64,000 nucleotides of DNA, from positions 5,005 to 69,004 of the forward strand of contig PYIY01000036.1 of assembly GCA_003635195.1 (NCBI GenBank), written 5' to 3'. This document shows, one piece after another, positions 45,201 to 53,804 of this stretch. Both the position numbers and the translations under genes were made by a program. Position 1 is the stretch's first letter, and every line of letters starts with the position of its first letter. The notes under the pieces are model-generated. The model was not told where the DNA came from, made no database searches, and was given only the letters and a program-made list of their open reading frames with translations. Origin of the DNA: Candidatus Poribacteria bacterium. Its GTDB lineage: Bacteria > Poribacteria > WGA-4E > WGA-3G.

Positions 45201-45401
45201 AAACGAGAAAATTTAGGCTTGGATTGGCGGAAACATACACAAACACGTGCACAAGTCAGACTTGCTGTTGAAAATATACTGGATAAAGGGCTGCCTCAAC
45301 CTTACACGCTGGAACTGTTTAATCAGAAATCCGAGGCAATTTATCAGCACATCTACGACTCTTACTACGGTGAGGGAAAAAGCATTTATACCCAAAATTA
45401 G
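42240..45401 (+). CDS. hsdR: Type I restriction enzyme subunit HsdR
   Basis: 1053 residues, full length. The N-terminal PD-(D/E)XK nuclease has PDIVCFVNGIPLVLMEFKRI (about 147-166). The SF2 translocase has Walker A WHTQGSGKSISMLFF (about 295-309), the DEAH box VITDEAHRSQYD (about 399-410), TGTPL, and motif VI TLMQTIARANRVYGDKNNGL. A helical C-terminal domain binds the methylase core. HsdR pumps DNA past the bound complex and cuts it far from the recognition site. It is the last gene of the operon that also holds the ATPase pair and the toxin-antitoxin pair and is separated by about 3.5 kb from hsdS. Confidence 0.96.
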   Translation: MNPYSEDQLIEQPAIGLLEDIGWETLNCYSEFEKTEGSPLGRQTKSEVVLTARLETVLKHFNPTATDDAIAKAVEELTQSRAVMSLVEANREIYTLLKDGVKVTLSEPDGESETVEVLQVIDWDTPENNDFFAASQFWITGEMYTKRPDIVCFVNGIPLVLMEFKRIDVHLKAAYDDNLRDYKTTIPHLFWYNAFVLLSNGTESKVGSLTADWEHFAEWKRIHSENEPPQTALETILHALCTPERLLDVVENFILFMEAQGGLIKILAKNHQYLGVNNTIESLKRIENNHGKLGVFWHTQGSGKSISMLFFAQKVLRKVQGNWTFVVVTDRKELDNQTYKTFASASGVLTQQEVHAENIKHLRQLLSEDHRYIFTLIHKFQTQGDERHPVLSERSDIVVITDEAHRSQYDTLALNMRTALPNAAFIAFTGTPLMVGEEKTKSVFGDYVSVYDFNQSIVDRATVPLYYENRVPSLQLINEDFNEDIEQVLEDAELDDAQEAKLEHEFAREYHLITRDERLETIAKDIVSHFMGRGYQGKAMVISIDKATAVKMFDKVQKYWKHFIAQLRSKVATRRGSEKVYLQERIRYMEETDMAVVVSPGQNEIDELRQKGVDITPHRTRMSTEDLDTKFKDPDDPFRIVFVCAMWITGFDVPSCSTIYLDKPQRNHTLMQTIARANRVYGDKNNGLIVDYIGVFRDLEKALAVYATGADLEGNQKPIADKSALIEKLRAAITEITEFCRGIGVDLDKAQTDDAFQNIAQINDAMERILINDETKKRYLQLATNVTKLYKAILPDPDAHEFTRICQLIHIIAQKIRNLTPPADISDVMTDVEAVLDQSIAPEGYRIGIPVEGYDTEPIDLSQIDFEQLSERFNTQHKRLEAEKLRGAITGKLSAMIRLNRSRMDYQAKFEQMIAEYNAGTIGVADYFQRLFDFVNDLTEEDQRASTEDLSEEELAVFDLLTQREPHLTAPERNEVKDAVKEMLETLKRENLGLDWRKHTQTRAQVRLAVENILDKGLPQPYTLELFNQKSEAIYQHIYDSYYGEGKSIYTQN

Positions 45402-45442
45402 TAAATGACCCTTGCATAGCATGCGGTGAACCCAACTTTGCC

Positions 45443-45766
45443 CTAAGCACTCACGCGCACAACCTGCCCTTTTTGGAGTGTTTTCAATACAGTATTTACG
45501 TGAGGAATCAGTAAGGCAAGTGCTTCGTAGTGGTTCCTATTGGCTTCCAGCAGAACAATACCAAGTTCAATCTCCTCCAAGTTTTGTTCATACAAAATGC
45601 CTCTGTCTGTTGTCACAAAGGCATCAAATTCCGCCGCAGCCATTCGCAGGAGTTCTCCGTTCTCTTTTCCGTTCCAACCGCGATAACCAACTGTAATAAC
45701 TTCAATTGAGTCAGCAAAAAGTGGGCGTAATTGATGGGGAAGGTTTTCATCAAGCAACACGCGCAT
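45443..45766 (-). CDS. DUF5615 PIN-like toxin
   Basis: 107 residues, complete Mut7-C/DUF5615 domain: MRVLLDENLPHQLRPLF (acidic D6, E7), FDAFVTTDRGILYEQNL (central acid TTDRG) and GIVLLEANRNHYEALALL. These PIN-fold proteins are presumed ribonuclease toxins. It overlaps the DUF433 gene upstream by 17 bases. The pair converges with hsdR and lies 42 bases from its stop. Confidence 0.85.
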   Translation of the reverse strand: MRVLLDENLPHQLRPLFADSIEVITVGYRGWNGKENGELLRMAAAEFDAFVTTDRGILYEQNLEEIELGIVLLEANRNHYEALALLIPHVNTVLKTLQKGQVVRVSA

Positions 45767-45965
45767 TCGCGTACTCCAGTGTCATCTCCAAGTAAGCAAC
45801 TGCTTGCTCGTGTGAGACTGTCGGAAAATCAGCGAGGAATGTATCAAGTGAATCACCGGATACGAGATAGTGGATTAGGGTTTCAACAGGCACTCGGGTA
45901 CCCGCGAAAACTAAAGCACCATGCATCACACGTGGATTTTGCGACATGATTTGCTCTTTTTTCAT
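45750..45965 (-). CDS. DUF433 antitoxin
   Basis: 71 residues of the DUF433 family (VMHGALVFAGTRVPVETLIH, then FLADFPTVSHEQAVAYLEMT), a helix-turn-helix type protein that pairs with DUF5615 toxins. AAAGGAAAAACACACC precedes the ATG at 45965; a second ATG at 45947 is possible. It overlaps the toxin gene, which it is expected to inhibit and regulate. Confidence 0.88.
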   Translation of the reverse strand: MKKEQIMSQNPRVMHGALVFAGTRVPVETLIHYLVSGDSLDTFLADFPTVSHEQAVAYLEMTLEYANARVA

Positions 45966-46024
45966 GGTGTGTTTTTCCTTTAATGTTGTAAAACTAAAAA
46001 CAGACAGATCGTCTCAACCCAAGT

Positions 46025-46047
46025 AGGCGCGGTTTCAAACCGCGCCT
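46025..46047. terminator. Palindrome downstream of the phosphofructokinase gene
   Basis: AGGCGCGGTTT and AAACCGCGCCT are perfect 11-base arms around a single base. It lies 26 bases after the pfk stop on the minus strand, without a T run; it may be a terminator or a dispersed palindromic unit. Confidence 0.45.
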
Positions 46048-46072
46048 TTGATGTATTCCAACGCCCTAACGA

Positions 46073-47275
46073 CTATTCAATCTTGCCGATCTCAATTAAG
46101 CGATCGTCTAGGGACCGTTCTGGGCGGGGTAAGTCCCCGAACAATGGACGAAAATATCCTGCCCCCGCTGGCGACATCTGATACCGTTCGGCATCGTAGA
46201 ACCGCAGGTCGAGACTTCTCCGAATAACGTGACCAGACGCATCCCGCTTTAAAACCTGCTCTAACGGCATTAGCGTCGGTTCAATCCCCACCTCCGTCCG
46301 CGTAATCGTTGCGACACCGTTGAACATCCCGTCTGAGAGTGCTTGCACCGCCATAGCACCCGCCTTCATAGCGATGTCTCTATCCAAGGGTATCGGGCTG
46401 CCACACCTCTGGAGGTACCCAAGGATTAAGGCTCGGAACGCCGACTCCGAAATATCCGGGAGGCGTTTCTTCATCGCTTCAACGATAATCTCTGAGCATC
46501 CCCCCGGTTTCGTATGCCCGAAAGCGTCGAGCTCCGCTTCCGATGTAATCATCAGTTCGCCATCATCATTCCGAATACCCTCCGAGACAACGACAATAAC
46601 ATTGCCTTGTTCAGTGTGTTTTTCACGGATCGCTTCTGCCAGTCTATCCGGTTGATACGGTATTTCTGGCACAACGATCAGGTCCGCTTGCCCGTAAGCA
46701 GCAGATAACGTTAGCCAACCCGCGTCTCTCCCCATCGCTTCAACGATAATCACACGGTCATGGGAATAGGTCGTTGTCCGTAAGTCTCGGACGTAATTGA
46801 TAACGCTATTTGCGGATGAAGGGAAACCGGGACAGAAATAGTTCACCATTTTAGAGTAGTCAACAGCGTCCCCCTCTGGTGGATTAACACCGACATCGTT
46901 ATCAATGGTTTTGGTGACGAACGTGGTTGTGAACTGATCGGATAGTGCCGTCCCGACCGTCAAAGTATCATCACCGCCAATCGGAATCAGACCGCTAATG
47001 TCGAGTTTTTTAAGATTATCTACTGCCTCATCTAACTTATTATCTTTAATCAGGTTCGTGCGTGAACTCTTTAGAAGCGTTCCTCCTCTGTTTTCGTCAA
47101 TCAGGTCGGGGGTCAGCATAAAGTAGCGTCCACCTTTCAGGACACCGCGCCACCCTTCCATGAATCCGATGAGTTCAAAACCGAGTTCCTCAGCTTTCAG
47201 CGCGATACCTTTAAGGGTAGCGTTGAGCGCGCTCGTATCGCCACCCCCTGTTAAAACACCAATCTTTTTTTTCAT
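46073..47275 (-). CDS. 6-phosphofructokinase, probably pyrophosphate-dependent
   Basis: 400 residues. The fold is that of PfkA: GVLTGGGDTSALNA at the N-terminus, IPIGGDDTL (98-106), TKTIDNDVGV (121-130) and EAMGRDAGW. Position 103 is aspartate (GGDD) where ATP enzymes have glycine (GGDG), and K122 (TKTID) replaces the glycine of PGTID; both changes are hallmarks of the pyrophosphate-dependent form. The enzyme makes fructose 1,6-bisphosphate in glycolysis and would be reversible if it uses PPi. AAAGGAG before the ATG supports the start. Neighbours are not glycolytic. Confidence 0.9.
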   Translation of the reverse strand: MKKKIGVLTGGGDTSALNATLKGIALKAEELGFELIGFMEGWRGVLKGGRYFMLTPDLIDENRGGTLLKSSRTNLIKDNKLDEAVDNLKKLDISGLIPIGGDDTLTVGTALSDQFTTTFVTKTIDNDVGVNPPEGDAVDYSKMVNYFCPGFPSSANSVINYVRDLRTTTYSHDRVIIVEAMGRDAGWLTLSAAYGQADLIVVPEIPYQPDRLAEAIREKHTEQGNVIVVVSEGIRNDDGELMITSEAELDAFGHTKPGGCSEIIVEAMKKRLPDISESAFRALILGYLQRCGSPIPLDRDIAMKAGAMAVQALSDGMFNGVATITRTEVGIEPTLMPLEQVLKRDASGHVIRRSLDLRFYDAERYQMSPAGAGYFRPLFGDLPRPERSLDDRLIEIGKIE

Positions 47276-47311
47276 GAAAAACTCCTTTATTATACAAATG
47301 TCCAGTTGATG

Positions 47312-48019
47312 TTAGCGAGACGAGATCATGCCGTCACATCCGAGAAAAGCATTCTCAATCTTCACTTCACCGTACGGTTCATAGAACGTGCTGGGTACCT
47401 CTATAGGCAAAGAAACCTGGTGCGTTTTCCCGTCAATGACTTCTTCACCGGTATCTAATTGGACTTTCTGATCCATTGGCGTATCGACACCCTCAAAGTC
47501 AAAATCTGTGCTCCAATCTTCTTCTATCCCGAAAACAAAGTACTCAAAGGCGTTGAAGGTATTATGTTTCGGTACATCGCATGTCAGATGTCCAAAGATA
47601 CAAATAGGAATACCGTTGGTTTGTGCGTAGAAAGTACAATCCAGATGTGTTTGCAGTTTCCCATTAGTCAACGCCAAATCGACCTGATATGGGTGTTCCT
47701 TGAAAAGTGCCCGACCGAGCCAAGACAATTGCCAACGGTGATAACCGAGTTTGATTAGCCCTCCACGGTGCTGACAATCCACAAAGACATGCGGATAGCG
47801 TTCTTGATATTCCAAGAGCTGTCCGACGTAAGAAGGCTCAGAAAACCTGAACGGCAAATTCGTGTCGTAAAACTCAGGTTCTTCTTCGCTATCAGCGATC
47901 AGATTGGATATGACCCAAAAATCTACTGAAGGCATTCCTGCGGCGGCATGTAGCACTGGCGATTTGAGTAAAAGTTGACGCGCTTGCTGGTAATCTTTCA
48001 CCCATCTCTCATAAAGCAC
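47312..48019 (-). CDS. Unknown protein with a possible start-region frameshift
   Basis: 235 residues from GTG 48019; not recognised. The sequence is soluble, rich in tryptophan, tyrosine and phenylalanine, with no signal peptide (AAGMPSVDFWVISNLIADSE, then LGYHRWQLSWLGRALF). No good ribosome site precedes GTG 48019. A better one (GGGAG, seven bases before GTG 48057) leads into an A9 tract (48043-48051) in the wrong frame; one additional A would join it to this frame (MKKKKRQNNTEEDV). It lies between the ThDP enzyme and phosphofructokinase genes and could be cotranscribed with them. Confidence 0.65.
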   Translation of the reverse strand: MLYERWVKDYQQARQLLLKSPVLHAAAGMPSVDFWVISNLIADSEEEPEFYDTNLPFRFSEPSYVGQLLEYQERYPHVFVDCQHRGGLIKLGYHRWQLSWLGRALFKEHPYQVDLALTNGKLQTHLDCTFYAQTNGIPICIFGHLTCDVPKHNTFNAFEYFVFGIEEDWSTDFDFEGVDTPMDQKVQLDTGEEVIDGKTHQVSLPIEVPSTFYEPYGEVKIENAFLGCDGMISSR

Positions 48020-48097
48020 ATCCTCTTCGGTGTTGTTCTGTCTTTTTTTTTCTTCACCTGAAAACTCCCTGTTTGTTGTATAGATGAAGTAGAATTA

Positions 48098-49657
48098 TTA
48101 CTTAACGACTTCAAGGAGAACCGGCTTATCCATAGCGAGTGCCTTTTCAAACATCGGCTTAAAGTCGTTAGGATCTTCGACCCGTAATCCGACTGCACCG
48201 AAGGATTCAGCAAATTGCACAAAATCTGGATTCACCAACTCCACACCGATGCGTTTGCCGAACCGTCGCAGTTGTCCACGTTCAATTGAGGTGTACTGAT
48301 TATCGTTCATCACGAGCGTCACAACGGGTAGATTGTACATTACCGCGGTTGCGAAATCGGGACAGGTCATTAAGAACCCGCCATCACCACTCAGCGCGAC
48401 GACTTTCCGTTCTGGATAAGCGACTTGCGCACCGATGGCACCCGTCAATCCGATACCCATTGCCACAGATACACCGGAGAAGATATAACTCCCCGGGTGA
48501 TAACATGGAAAATGTGCCAGCGCGCCGTAACCCGTAATGTTAACGTCAACCGACAAGATGGCATCGCGAGGCATCACATCGCGCATCTCTTGGAGGATTC
48601 GAGGGTGTTCAATTGCCGTCCATTGGCGGCGTAATTCGCGTAAACCTTCACCCCAACCGCCTGCCCGTTTCTCATCGCGCAGTACGGCGTTCAACTGACG
48701 TAAAACCAGTTTCGGATTCGCACCGATGCCGACAGTCGCCGGATATTCTTTGTGAATCTCGTCGGGGTCGGCTTCGATATGCAACAGCGGTTGTGGAATC
48801 TTGAGGCTCCAGTTACCGGTATCGCGATAGTTGAATCGGGTGCCGACGGCAACGAGTAAATCAGCGGCATTCATCGCTGCTTGGGCAACGCCGTCTCGGA
48901 AGATACCGATGGAATGCGGAGAGTCTTCCGGCACTGAACCTTTTCCGAAACCCGTCATCACGATTGGCGCGTCAAGTAGTTGAGCGAACGCAAGTATATC
49001 TTCAGTGGCGCGTGTGTGATTGATGCCACCGCCTGCGATAATCAGTGGACGTTCTGCTTTACTGAGAAGTGCTATGGCAGCATCAATATCTTGCGGACTC
49101 GCTGTCGTCTGAATACCGTTGTTCCGTGGCGGAATGGGGAGATCGGCTTCGGCATCCAACGCATCTTTCGCCAACTCGATTAGCACAGGGCCAGGTCTAC
49201 CTGACCGCAGCGCACTAAAACTCCGGTTGACCGCGTCCGGAATCTGATCGACGCGATGCACAATCTCCAGATGTTTCGTCATCGGCGTGAAGGCAGCTCG
49301 CTGGTCTAACCCGTGAAAACTTTTCTTCGGATCCCGTGGTGCCAAATAAGATGGGTTCTGTCCAGTAATCCAAAGCACTGGGGAGGAGGCTGTATTCGCC
49401 TCACCGATGCCGACAGAGGCGTTATTTGAGCCGGGCCCCGGCACAGTCATACAGACACCGACATCGCCTGTCGCGCGGGCGTAGCCGTCTGCCATAAACG
49501 CCGCCCCGCCTTCATGTCGTGTGACATAGTGCTGGATATTGTCTTGGTTGTTATATAAGGCTTCATAAACGGTATCCAGGTGGTTCCCCGGTAAACCGAA
49601 AATATCTTTAACGCCTTGTGCTTTCAAACATTCAACAAAAATATCGCCACCTGTCAT
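48098..49657 (-). CDS. ThDP-dependent acetolactate synthase-like enzyme
   Basis: 519 residues from ATG 49657 (AAAGGAGTTAACT before it). Three-domain ThDP enzyme: the Pyr domain has FGLPGNHLDTVYEAL and the catalytic glutamate E49 in TRHEGGAAFMADGYA; the middle domain has the Rossmann-like ERPLIIAGGGINHT; the PP domain has ALSGDGGFLMT and MNDNQYTS as the diphosphate/metal motif. The family includes acetolactate synthase, benzoylformate decarboxylase and oxalyl-CoA decarboxylase; the substrate cannot be assigned. No small regulatory subunit or branched-chain amino acid genes lie nearby. Confidence 0.88.
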   Translation of the reverse strand: MTGGDIFVECLKAQGVKDIFGLPGNHLDTVYEALYNNQDNIQHYVTRHEGGAAFMADGYARATGDVGVCMTVPGPGSNNASVGIGEANTASSPVLWITGQNPSYLAPRDPKKSFHGLDQRAAFTPMTKHLEIVHRVDQIPDAVNRSFSALRSGRPGPVLIELAKDALDAEADLPIPPRNNGIQTTASPQDIDAAIALLSKAERPLIIAGGGINHTRATEDILAFAQLLDAPIVMTGFGKGSVPEDSPHSIGIFRDGVAQAAMNAADLLVAVGTRFNYRDTGNWSLKIPQPLLHIEADPDEIHKEYPATVGIGANPKLVLRQLNAVLRDEKRAGGWGEGLRELRRQWTAIEHPRILQEMRDVMPRDAILSVDVNITGYGALAHFPCYHPGSYIFSGVSVAMGIGLTGAIGAQVAYPERKVVALSGDGGFLMTCPDFATAVMYNLPVVTLVMNDNQYTSIERGQLRRFGKRIGVELVNPDFVQFAESFGAVGLRVEDPNDFKPMFEKALAMDKPVLLEVVK

Positions 49658-49685
49658 AGTTAACTCCTTTTCTATAGTCTTGTAC

Positions 49686-51668
49686 TTACGCAGTCTGTGC
49701 GGCTGAGTCAAGTGTCTTCGCCTTCTCAAAGTCAGCCCCCGCTGCTTCCTGTTGACCTAATTTCTCCTTCACATATCCGCGATTCCGATGCGCCTTGACA
49801 TGCTTCGGATTTAACTGAATCGCTTTATCCAGATCTGCAATCGCCGCGTGATAGTATCCCTCTGCTTCTTGTGAATTTCCGCAATCAGACTCCGACTGAC
49901 CTAAGCGGTATTTCGCAAGCCCGCGATTATTGTAAGCAGCAGTATACTTTGGACTCAGTCGGATAGCTTCCGTACAATCGGCAATTGCCCCCTGCAAGTG
50001 ATATTTTGCTTTTTCTGGATTCTTCCGGCGCAACTCACGCTGTCCCAAGTCATTCTGCGAAATTGCCCGATTGCTGTAGACGGGCGCGTATTCTGGGTTT
50101 AACCGGATAGCCTTATCAAAACTATCCATCGCGGCTTCGTATGCCTGCCCGCCATTTTTTCCGCGCCCGTCTTTGTAGTAATCCTCCGCCAAATCTCCGT
50201 TTATCTGCGTTGCCTTCTCAAAATCGGCTTTTGCGGCATCTTTTTCGCCGAGTACTTCCTTTGCAAGCCCACGATCCAGGTAGTTTATTGCCGTCTCCGG
50301 ATTGAGTCGAATGGCAGCGTCGAAATCTGCGATTGCCTTGTCATGATCACCAAGGGCAGCCCGTGCAGCCCCACGAGTATGATAAGCAGCACTGCTATCC
50401 GCATCTGATGTGGCTAACTCGATGGCGACATCACTGTCAACGACAGCACTTTGATAGTACCATGCGGCATCTCCGCTGTGCTCTGGTTCGGTTACAATTT
50501 GCCCGAGGAGATATTTCGTCCAGCCGCGGGCATTATAGGCTGAGGCAAACTTTGGTTCCCACTCAATAAGATACGTCCAGTCGGCGATCGCCGCGTGATA
50601 GTGCTTTCGGGCTTCTACTATATCCCCGTGTTCTACCTTGGATCCGCCACTTCGCATCTTTGCATTTGCGCGGGCGTAAACTGCCTTCGGGTTGTCTAAC
50701 CATCGCAAGGGGATCAGAAATAGCCGTGCTAACATTTGATTCCAGAAAGAACGAAGATTTGGGAAAAAATAATTCGTTGACATGAGTCGATAAGCCTTCA
50801 CCCGGTCCATAAGGAGTACTATACCGTCAAGCGAATCAAACTGCTTATAGTTCCCCTTAGTATTCAGCCTTATCAATTTAGTACGTGTGTCACCACGGGC
50901 TGTATAGACATTAGGTATATCCGGGTTAAGATTGATAGCCTCATTATAGGCGGCAAGGGCACTTTCAAAATCGTCTCCCGCTTGATGCGCCATACCCTTT
51001 TTATACGCAAGATAAGCACGTATTCGCGGGCGGTTTTGCCATTCTGTTAAAGGTTGAACTTCTGTCTGTTCCGCCGATGTGAGCAACGCTTTGAGCACGT
51101 TTGAAGGCACAGCGTACCCCCTACTTTTACTGGGTTTGACACTACCCCGCGACAGTACGGCTATGACTTCCCCTTCGTTGTTCAGCACTGGGCAACCACT
51201 CCACCCTGGCCCCGCAGCAGGTATGTGTAACCGAAGCCATTTGTCATTTTTCTCGATACATCGGACAGTAGCCGCTGCACTGTTTTCCTTGGCCCCGTCA
51301 TAGCCGATGGCACAAATGCGCGCCTTTCTTTTAACAGTCTCGCTGTTGCCAAGGCGGAAAGGAATCTCTTCTTCTGAGACTTTTAGAACAGCGAGATCGT
51401 TCTTTTCATCAAACGCAGTAATGCCTTCAATTGTGTACGCGGCATCTGTGTCAACATGCTTTACGGCAACGCTCATAGCCCCTTCTAAGACGTGAAAACT
51501 TGTCGCAATTTGACTGCGTCCCACAAAGAAGCCACTACAATTACTAATGTTAACTTTGTATTTGTTTTCGCCAATATACTTCCGAAAAGTCTCTACCTCC
51601 AAGATCACCAGGGTACCTTGGATATTTTGGGTATGCTGCTGGTGTGAGTTCTTTTTTTTCTTGGTCAT
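49686..51668 (-). CDS. Trypsin-like serine protease fused to TPR repeats
   Basis: 660 residues. Residues about 18-205 are a trypsin/HtrA-like domain with the triad H59 (TSFHVLEG), D91 (KNDLAVLK) and S157 (GPGWSGCPVLN); the usual GNSGGP is GWSGCP here. Residues about 225-655 hold seven or more tetratricopeptide repeats (IADFDAAIRLNPETAINYLD-type units), which bind other proteins. No signal peptide is seen and the N-terminus is lysine-rich (MTKKKK), so it is probably cytosolic. Similar protease-TPR fusions occur as effectors or adaptors in large genomes; a caspase-like link is not implied. AGGG before the ATG gives a weak ribosome site. Confidence 0.85.
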   Translation of the reverse strand: MTKKKKNSHQQHTQNIQGTLVILEVETFRKYIGENKYKVNISNCSGFFVGRSQIATSFHVLEGAMSVAVKHVDTDAAYTIEGITAFDEKNDLAVLKVSEEEIPFRLGNSETVKRKARICAIGYDGAKENSAAATVRCIEKNDKWLRLHIPAAGPGWSGCPVLNNEGEVIAVLSRGSVKPSKSRGYAVPSNVLKALLTSAEQTEVQPLTEWQNRPRIRAYLAYKKGMAHQAGDDFESALAAYNEAINLNPDIPNVYTARGDTRTKLIRLNTKGNYKQFDSLDGIVLLMDRVKAYRLMSTNYFFPNLRSFWNQMLARLFLIPLRWLDNPKAVYARANAKMRSGGSKVEHGDIVEARKHYHAAIADWTYLIEWEPKFASAYNARGWTKYLLGQIVTEPEHSGDAAWYYQSAVVDSDVAIELATSDADSSAAYHTRGAARAALGDHDKAIADFDAAIRLNPETAINYLDRGLAKEVLGEKDAAKADFEKATQINGDLAEDYYKDGRGKNGGQAYEAAMDSFDKAIRLNPEYAPVYSNRAISQNDLGQRELRRKNPEKAKYHLQGAIADCTEAIRLSPKYTAAYNNRGLAKYRLGQSESDCGNSQEAEGYYHAAIADLDKAIQLNPKHVKAHRNRGYVKEKLGQQEAAGADFEKAKTLDSAAQTA

Positions 51669-51718
51669 AAAACCCTATGCTTTCTAAGGTCTACAGTTTT
51701 CGCTGAGTGTTCCTTACC

Positions 51719-53533
51719 TTAAGAAACAACAAAAAGTCTTGCCTGCCTCGGTGCAAATGTACAGTTCAGATATGACTTGCCATCAGCGGACCAAAAATCT
51801 ATGTGGTCTTTCATCTCATTGAACAGATGCCATTCTACGATACGTCTTACCTCTTGATTCAGTTCAATCAACGTATCCATCGTGTCACTGCTTGTGTTGA
51901 ACAAGTAGAAAAGTTCAGAGGCTTCCGCTTTCTTATGGAGTACGTGAACGTTATCTGTCGGATCATTGTCCGGTTTTAGATACACTGAGACAATACGGGG
52001 CACCCATTTTCGGAGCCGTTTCTCGAGTTTTACCAACTTCTCGTCAGGTGGACCTCGAAGAATTGTTGTGCGTCGTCCATAAATGAGTTGTTCAAGCGGG
52101 TACGGCTCCAGTCCAATCCGACCGTTCAGCAGATACGGCGTAGGTTCATCTACGATCAATCTACCCTTCGCTTTCGTGAACGCCTTTAGACATTTGACGG
52201 TTTCTTCTTGAAGCGATATACAACTCGGCAGTAAAACGACACTGTAAATTTCTTTGGTGTCTGCGCTGTTGTTACGGAAACAGAGTCCACCGTTTTTATG
52301 ACCGCGTTTTCTCGCGGTGGACGCATCTATAATTTCTGCGGCACTGAGTTCCTGTTCCGAGACGATTCTGAAATCGTAAGCCAATTCCCATACACTTTGG
52401 CACAACCAGCCCCACGCTTTTGTGACACCGCTCCACGACTTTTCATCCGGCTTTGTCCAGAGGCTCTGCGTTGGGGCTACCATCAGGATGGGGCGCTTCG
52501 GGTAACCCGTTGTTAACCCTTGCGGCACCATATCAGCGGTACTGTTTCTGTTCAACCATAGGTTGAAACCGAGACTCGCATCTTCAAGAAGTCGCGACGT
52601 TGACGGAGGGGCACCCGTTTTTTTGCCTGCTTTCCGAGCGATACCGGCATATTGTGTGTCGCTACACGCCCATTTAGCGACAACGAACCGTTTCGGTGTA
52701 TCTATTTCGGTGGTGTTCAGAATAGGACAGTCCACTTCTGCGAGCATGGCACCTAACTCAAACTCCAACGTCTTCGCACTCACTGGGAGGCTTAAAGCAA
52801 ACCGCAGTCCTTCTTGATGACAGAAATCACGCAAACCGCTAAGGAAACAGGTCGCGAATCGCGTCGTCAACGCTTTCCAAAAGGTGTTTCTGACTGCCGC
52901 TGAGTTGTAAGTTTCATAGAACACTAACGGCAGGTACGTCGCGAGTGTTGTTTCGGACGCTTCCAGTAGGACAGGACTCCACGGGACTGATGATGTTCCG
53001 GCATCTAAGACGCTTGCTAAAGATAGAAATTTCGGGAGTTCACAGGTAAAACCGATGAGGTGTTGCTTGTCGTAAGTTTTTAAGTAACCCCTTAGTGTAT
53101 GCTCTATGAACTGAGATACCCCGTGGTCACTTAGCAGGTCGTCCGTCACGCCTTCTGTTTGATAGAGGTTAATGACTGTTCGTCCACGAAGTCGTTCTGC
53201 GATTGTGAGGTCACCTGCCACACATCGCTGAATATAGTCGCTGATATTATAACACGGTTCATCTGCCTGTGGTTCTGCGATTAAGTAGTATTGATTAAAT
53301 TCTGTCCCGTCCGATAGTTGAGCATCCCGAAATAAGGACTGGATGGTTGTCGTTGTTTCCGTATTGCTGAAAGATAGGTTTATAGCATTCAACTGATAGC
53401 GCGTTTGCAGGAACGCTGACGGCAACGCAATCCATGCCTGTTCGCGCCGTCGTAATTCTGCTTGATGTGCTGCCGTATTTTGTGTTCCGTGCCATGATAG
53501 CACACTTCCCGTGCTAAAAGCATCCGTCTGCAC
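51719..53533 (-). CDS. Large glycoside-hydrolase-like protein
   Basis: About 604 residues from GTG 53533 (AGGAG nine bases before it). No signal peptide. The middle (FYETYNSAAVRNTFWKALTT, then FLSGLRDFCHQEGLRFALSL) has the strand-helix rhythm and an early glutamate seen in TIM-barrel glycosidases; the C-terminal ELFYLFNTSSDTMDTLIELN, then DGKSYLNCTFAPRQARLFVV, resembles the beta-domain at the end of GH106/GH2-type alpha-L-rhamnosidase relatives. Overall similarity is only family-like. A role in breaking down plant or algal polysaccharide is a guess. It is transcribed away from the permease genes. Confidence 0.5.
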   Translation of the reverse strand: MQTDAFSTGSVLSWHGTQNTAAHQAELRRREQAWIALPSAFLQTRYQLNAINLSFSNTETTTTIQSLFRDAQLSDGTEFNQYYLIAEPQADEPCYNISDYIQRCVAGDLTIAERLRGRTVINLYQTEGVTDDLLSDHGVSQFIEHTLRGYLKTYDKQHLIGFTCELPKFLSLASVLDAGTSSVPWSPVLLEASETTLATYLPLVFYETYNSAAVRNTFWKALTTRFATCFLSGLRDFCHQEGLRFALSLPVSAKTLEFELGAMLAEVDCPILNTTEIDTPKRFVVAKWACSDTQYAGIARKAGKKTGAPPSTSRLLEDASLGFNLWLNRNSTADMVPQGLTTGYPKRPILMVAPTQSLWTKPDEKSWSGVTKAWGWLCQSVWELAYDFRIVSEQELSAAEIIDASTARKRGHKNGGLCFRNNSADTKEIYSVVLLPSCISLQEETVKCLKAFTKAKGRLIVDEPTPYLLNGRIGLEPYPLEQLIYGRRTTILRGPPDEKLVKLEKRLRKWVPRIVSVYLKPDNDPTDNVHVLHKKAEASELFYLFNTSSDTMDTLIELNQEVRRIVEWHLFNEMKDHIDFWSADGKSYLNCTFAPRQARLFVVS

Positions 53534-53804
53534 AACTGCCAACTCCTATCTAAAAAATTTGCAACTGTTAAATATCTTGTGATATACTTTTAACGTTGAG
53601 AATGTGTTCAGGTCCGTAACTTTTCGATTTTCATACTAAAGTTTAGCACACCTCAGGAATTCATGCAATCAAAAGTTTGCTATCCTCAGCACCATTGAGT
53701 TTTCGGTTTTCGTCATTCGGAGGGTGCATCTACAATATATACCGGTCGCGATTCGGAGCGTACTTCTATAAGAGGTTTTAGAAGATCCAAAAAAAGGAAT
53801 AGGT

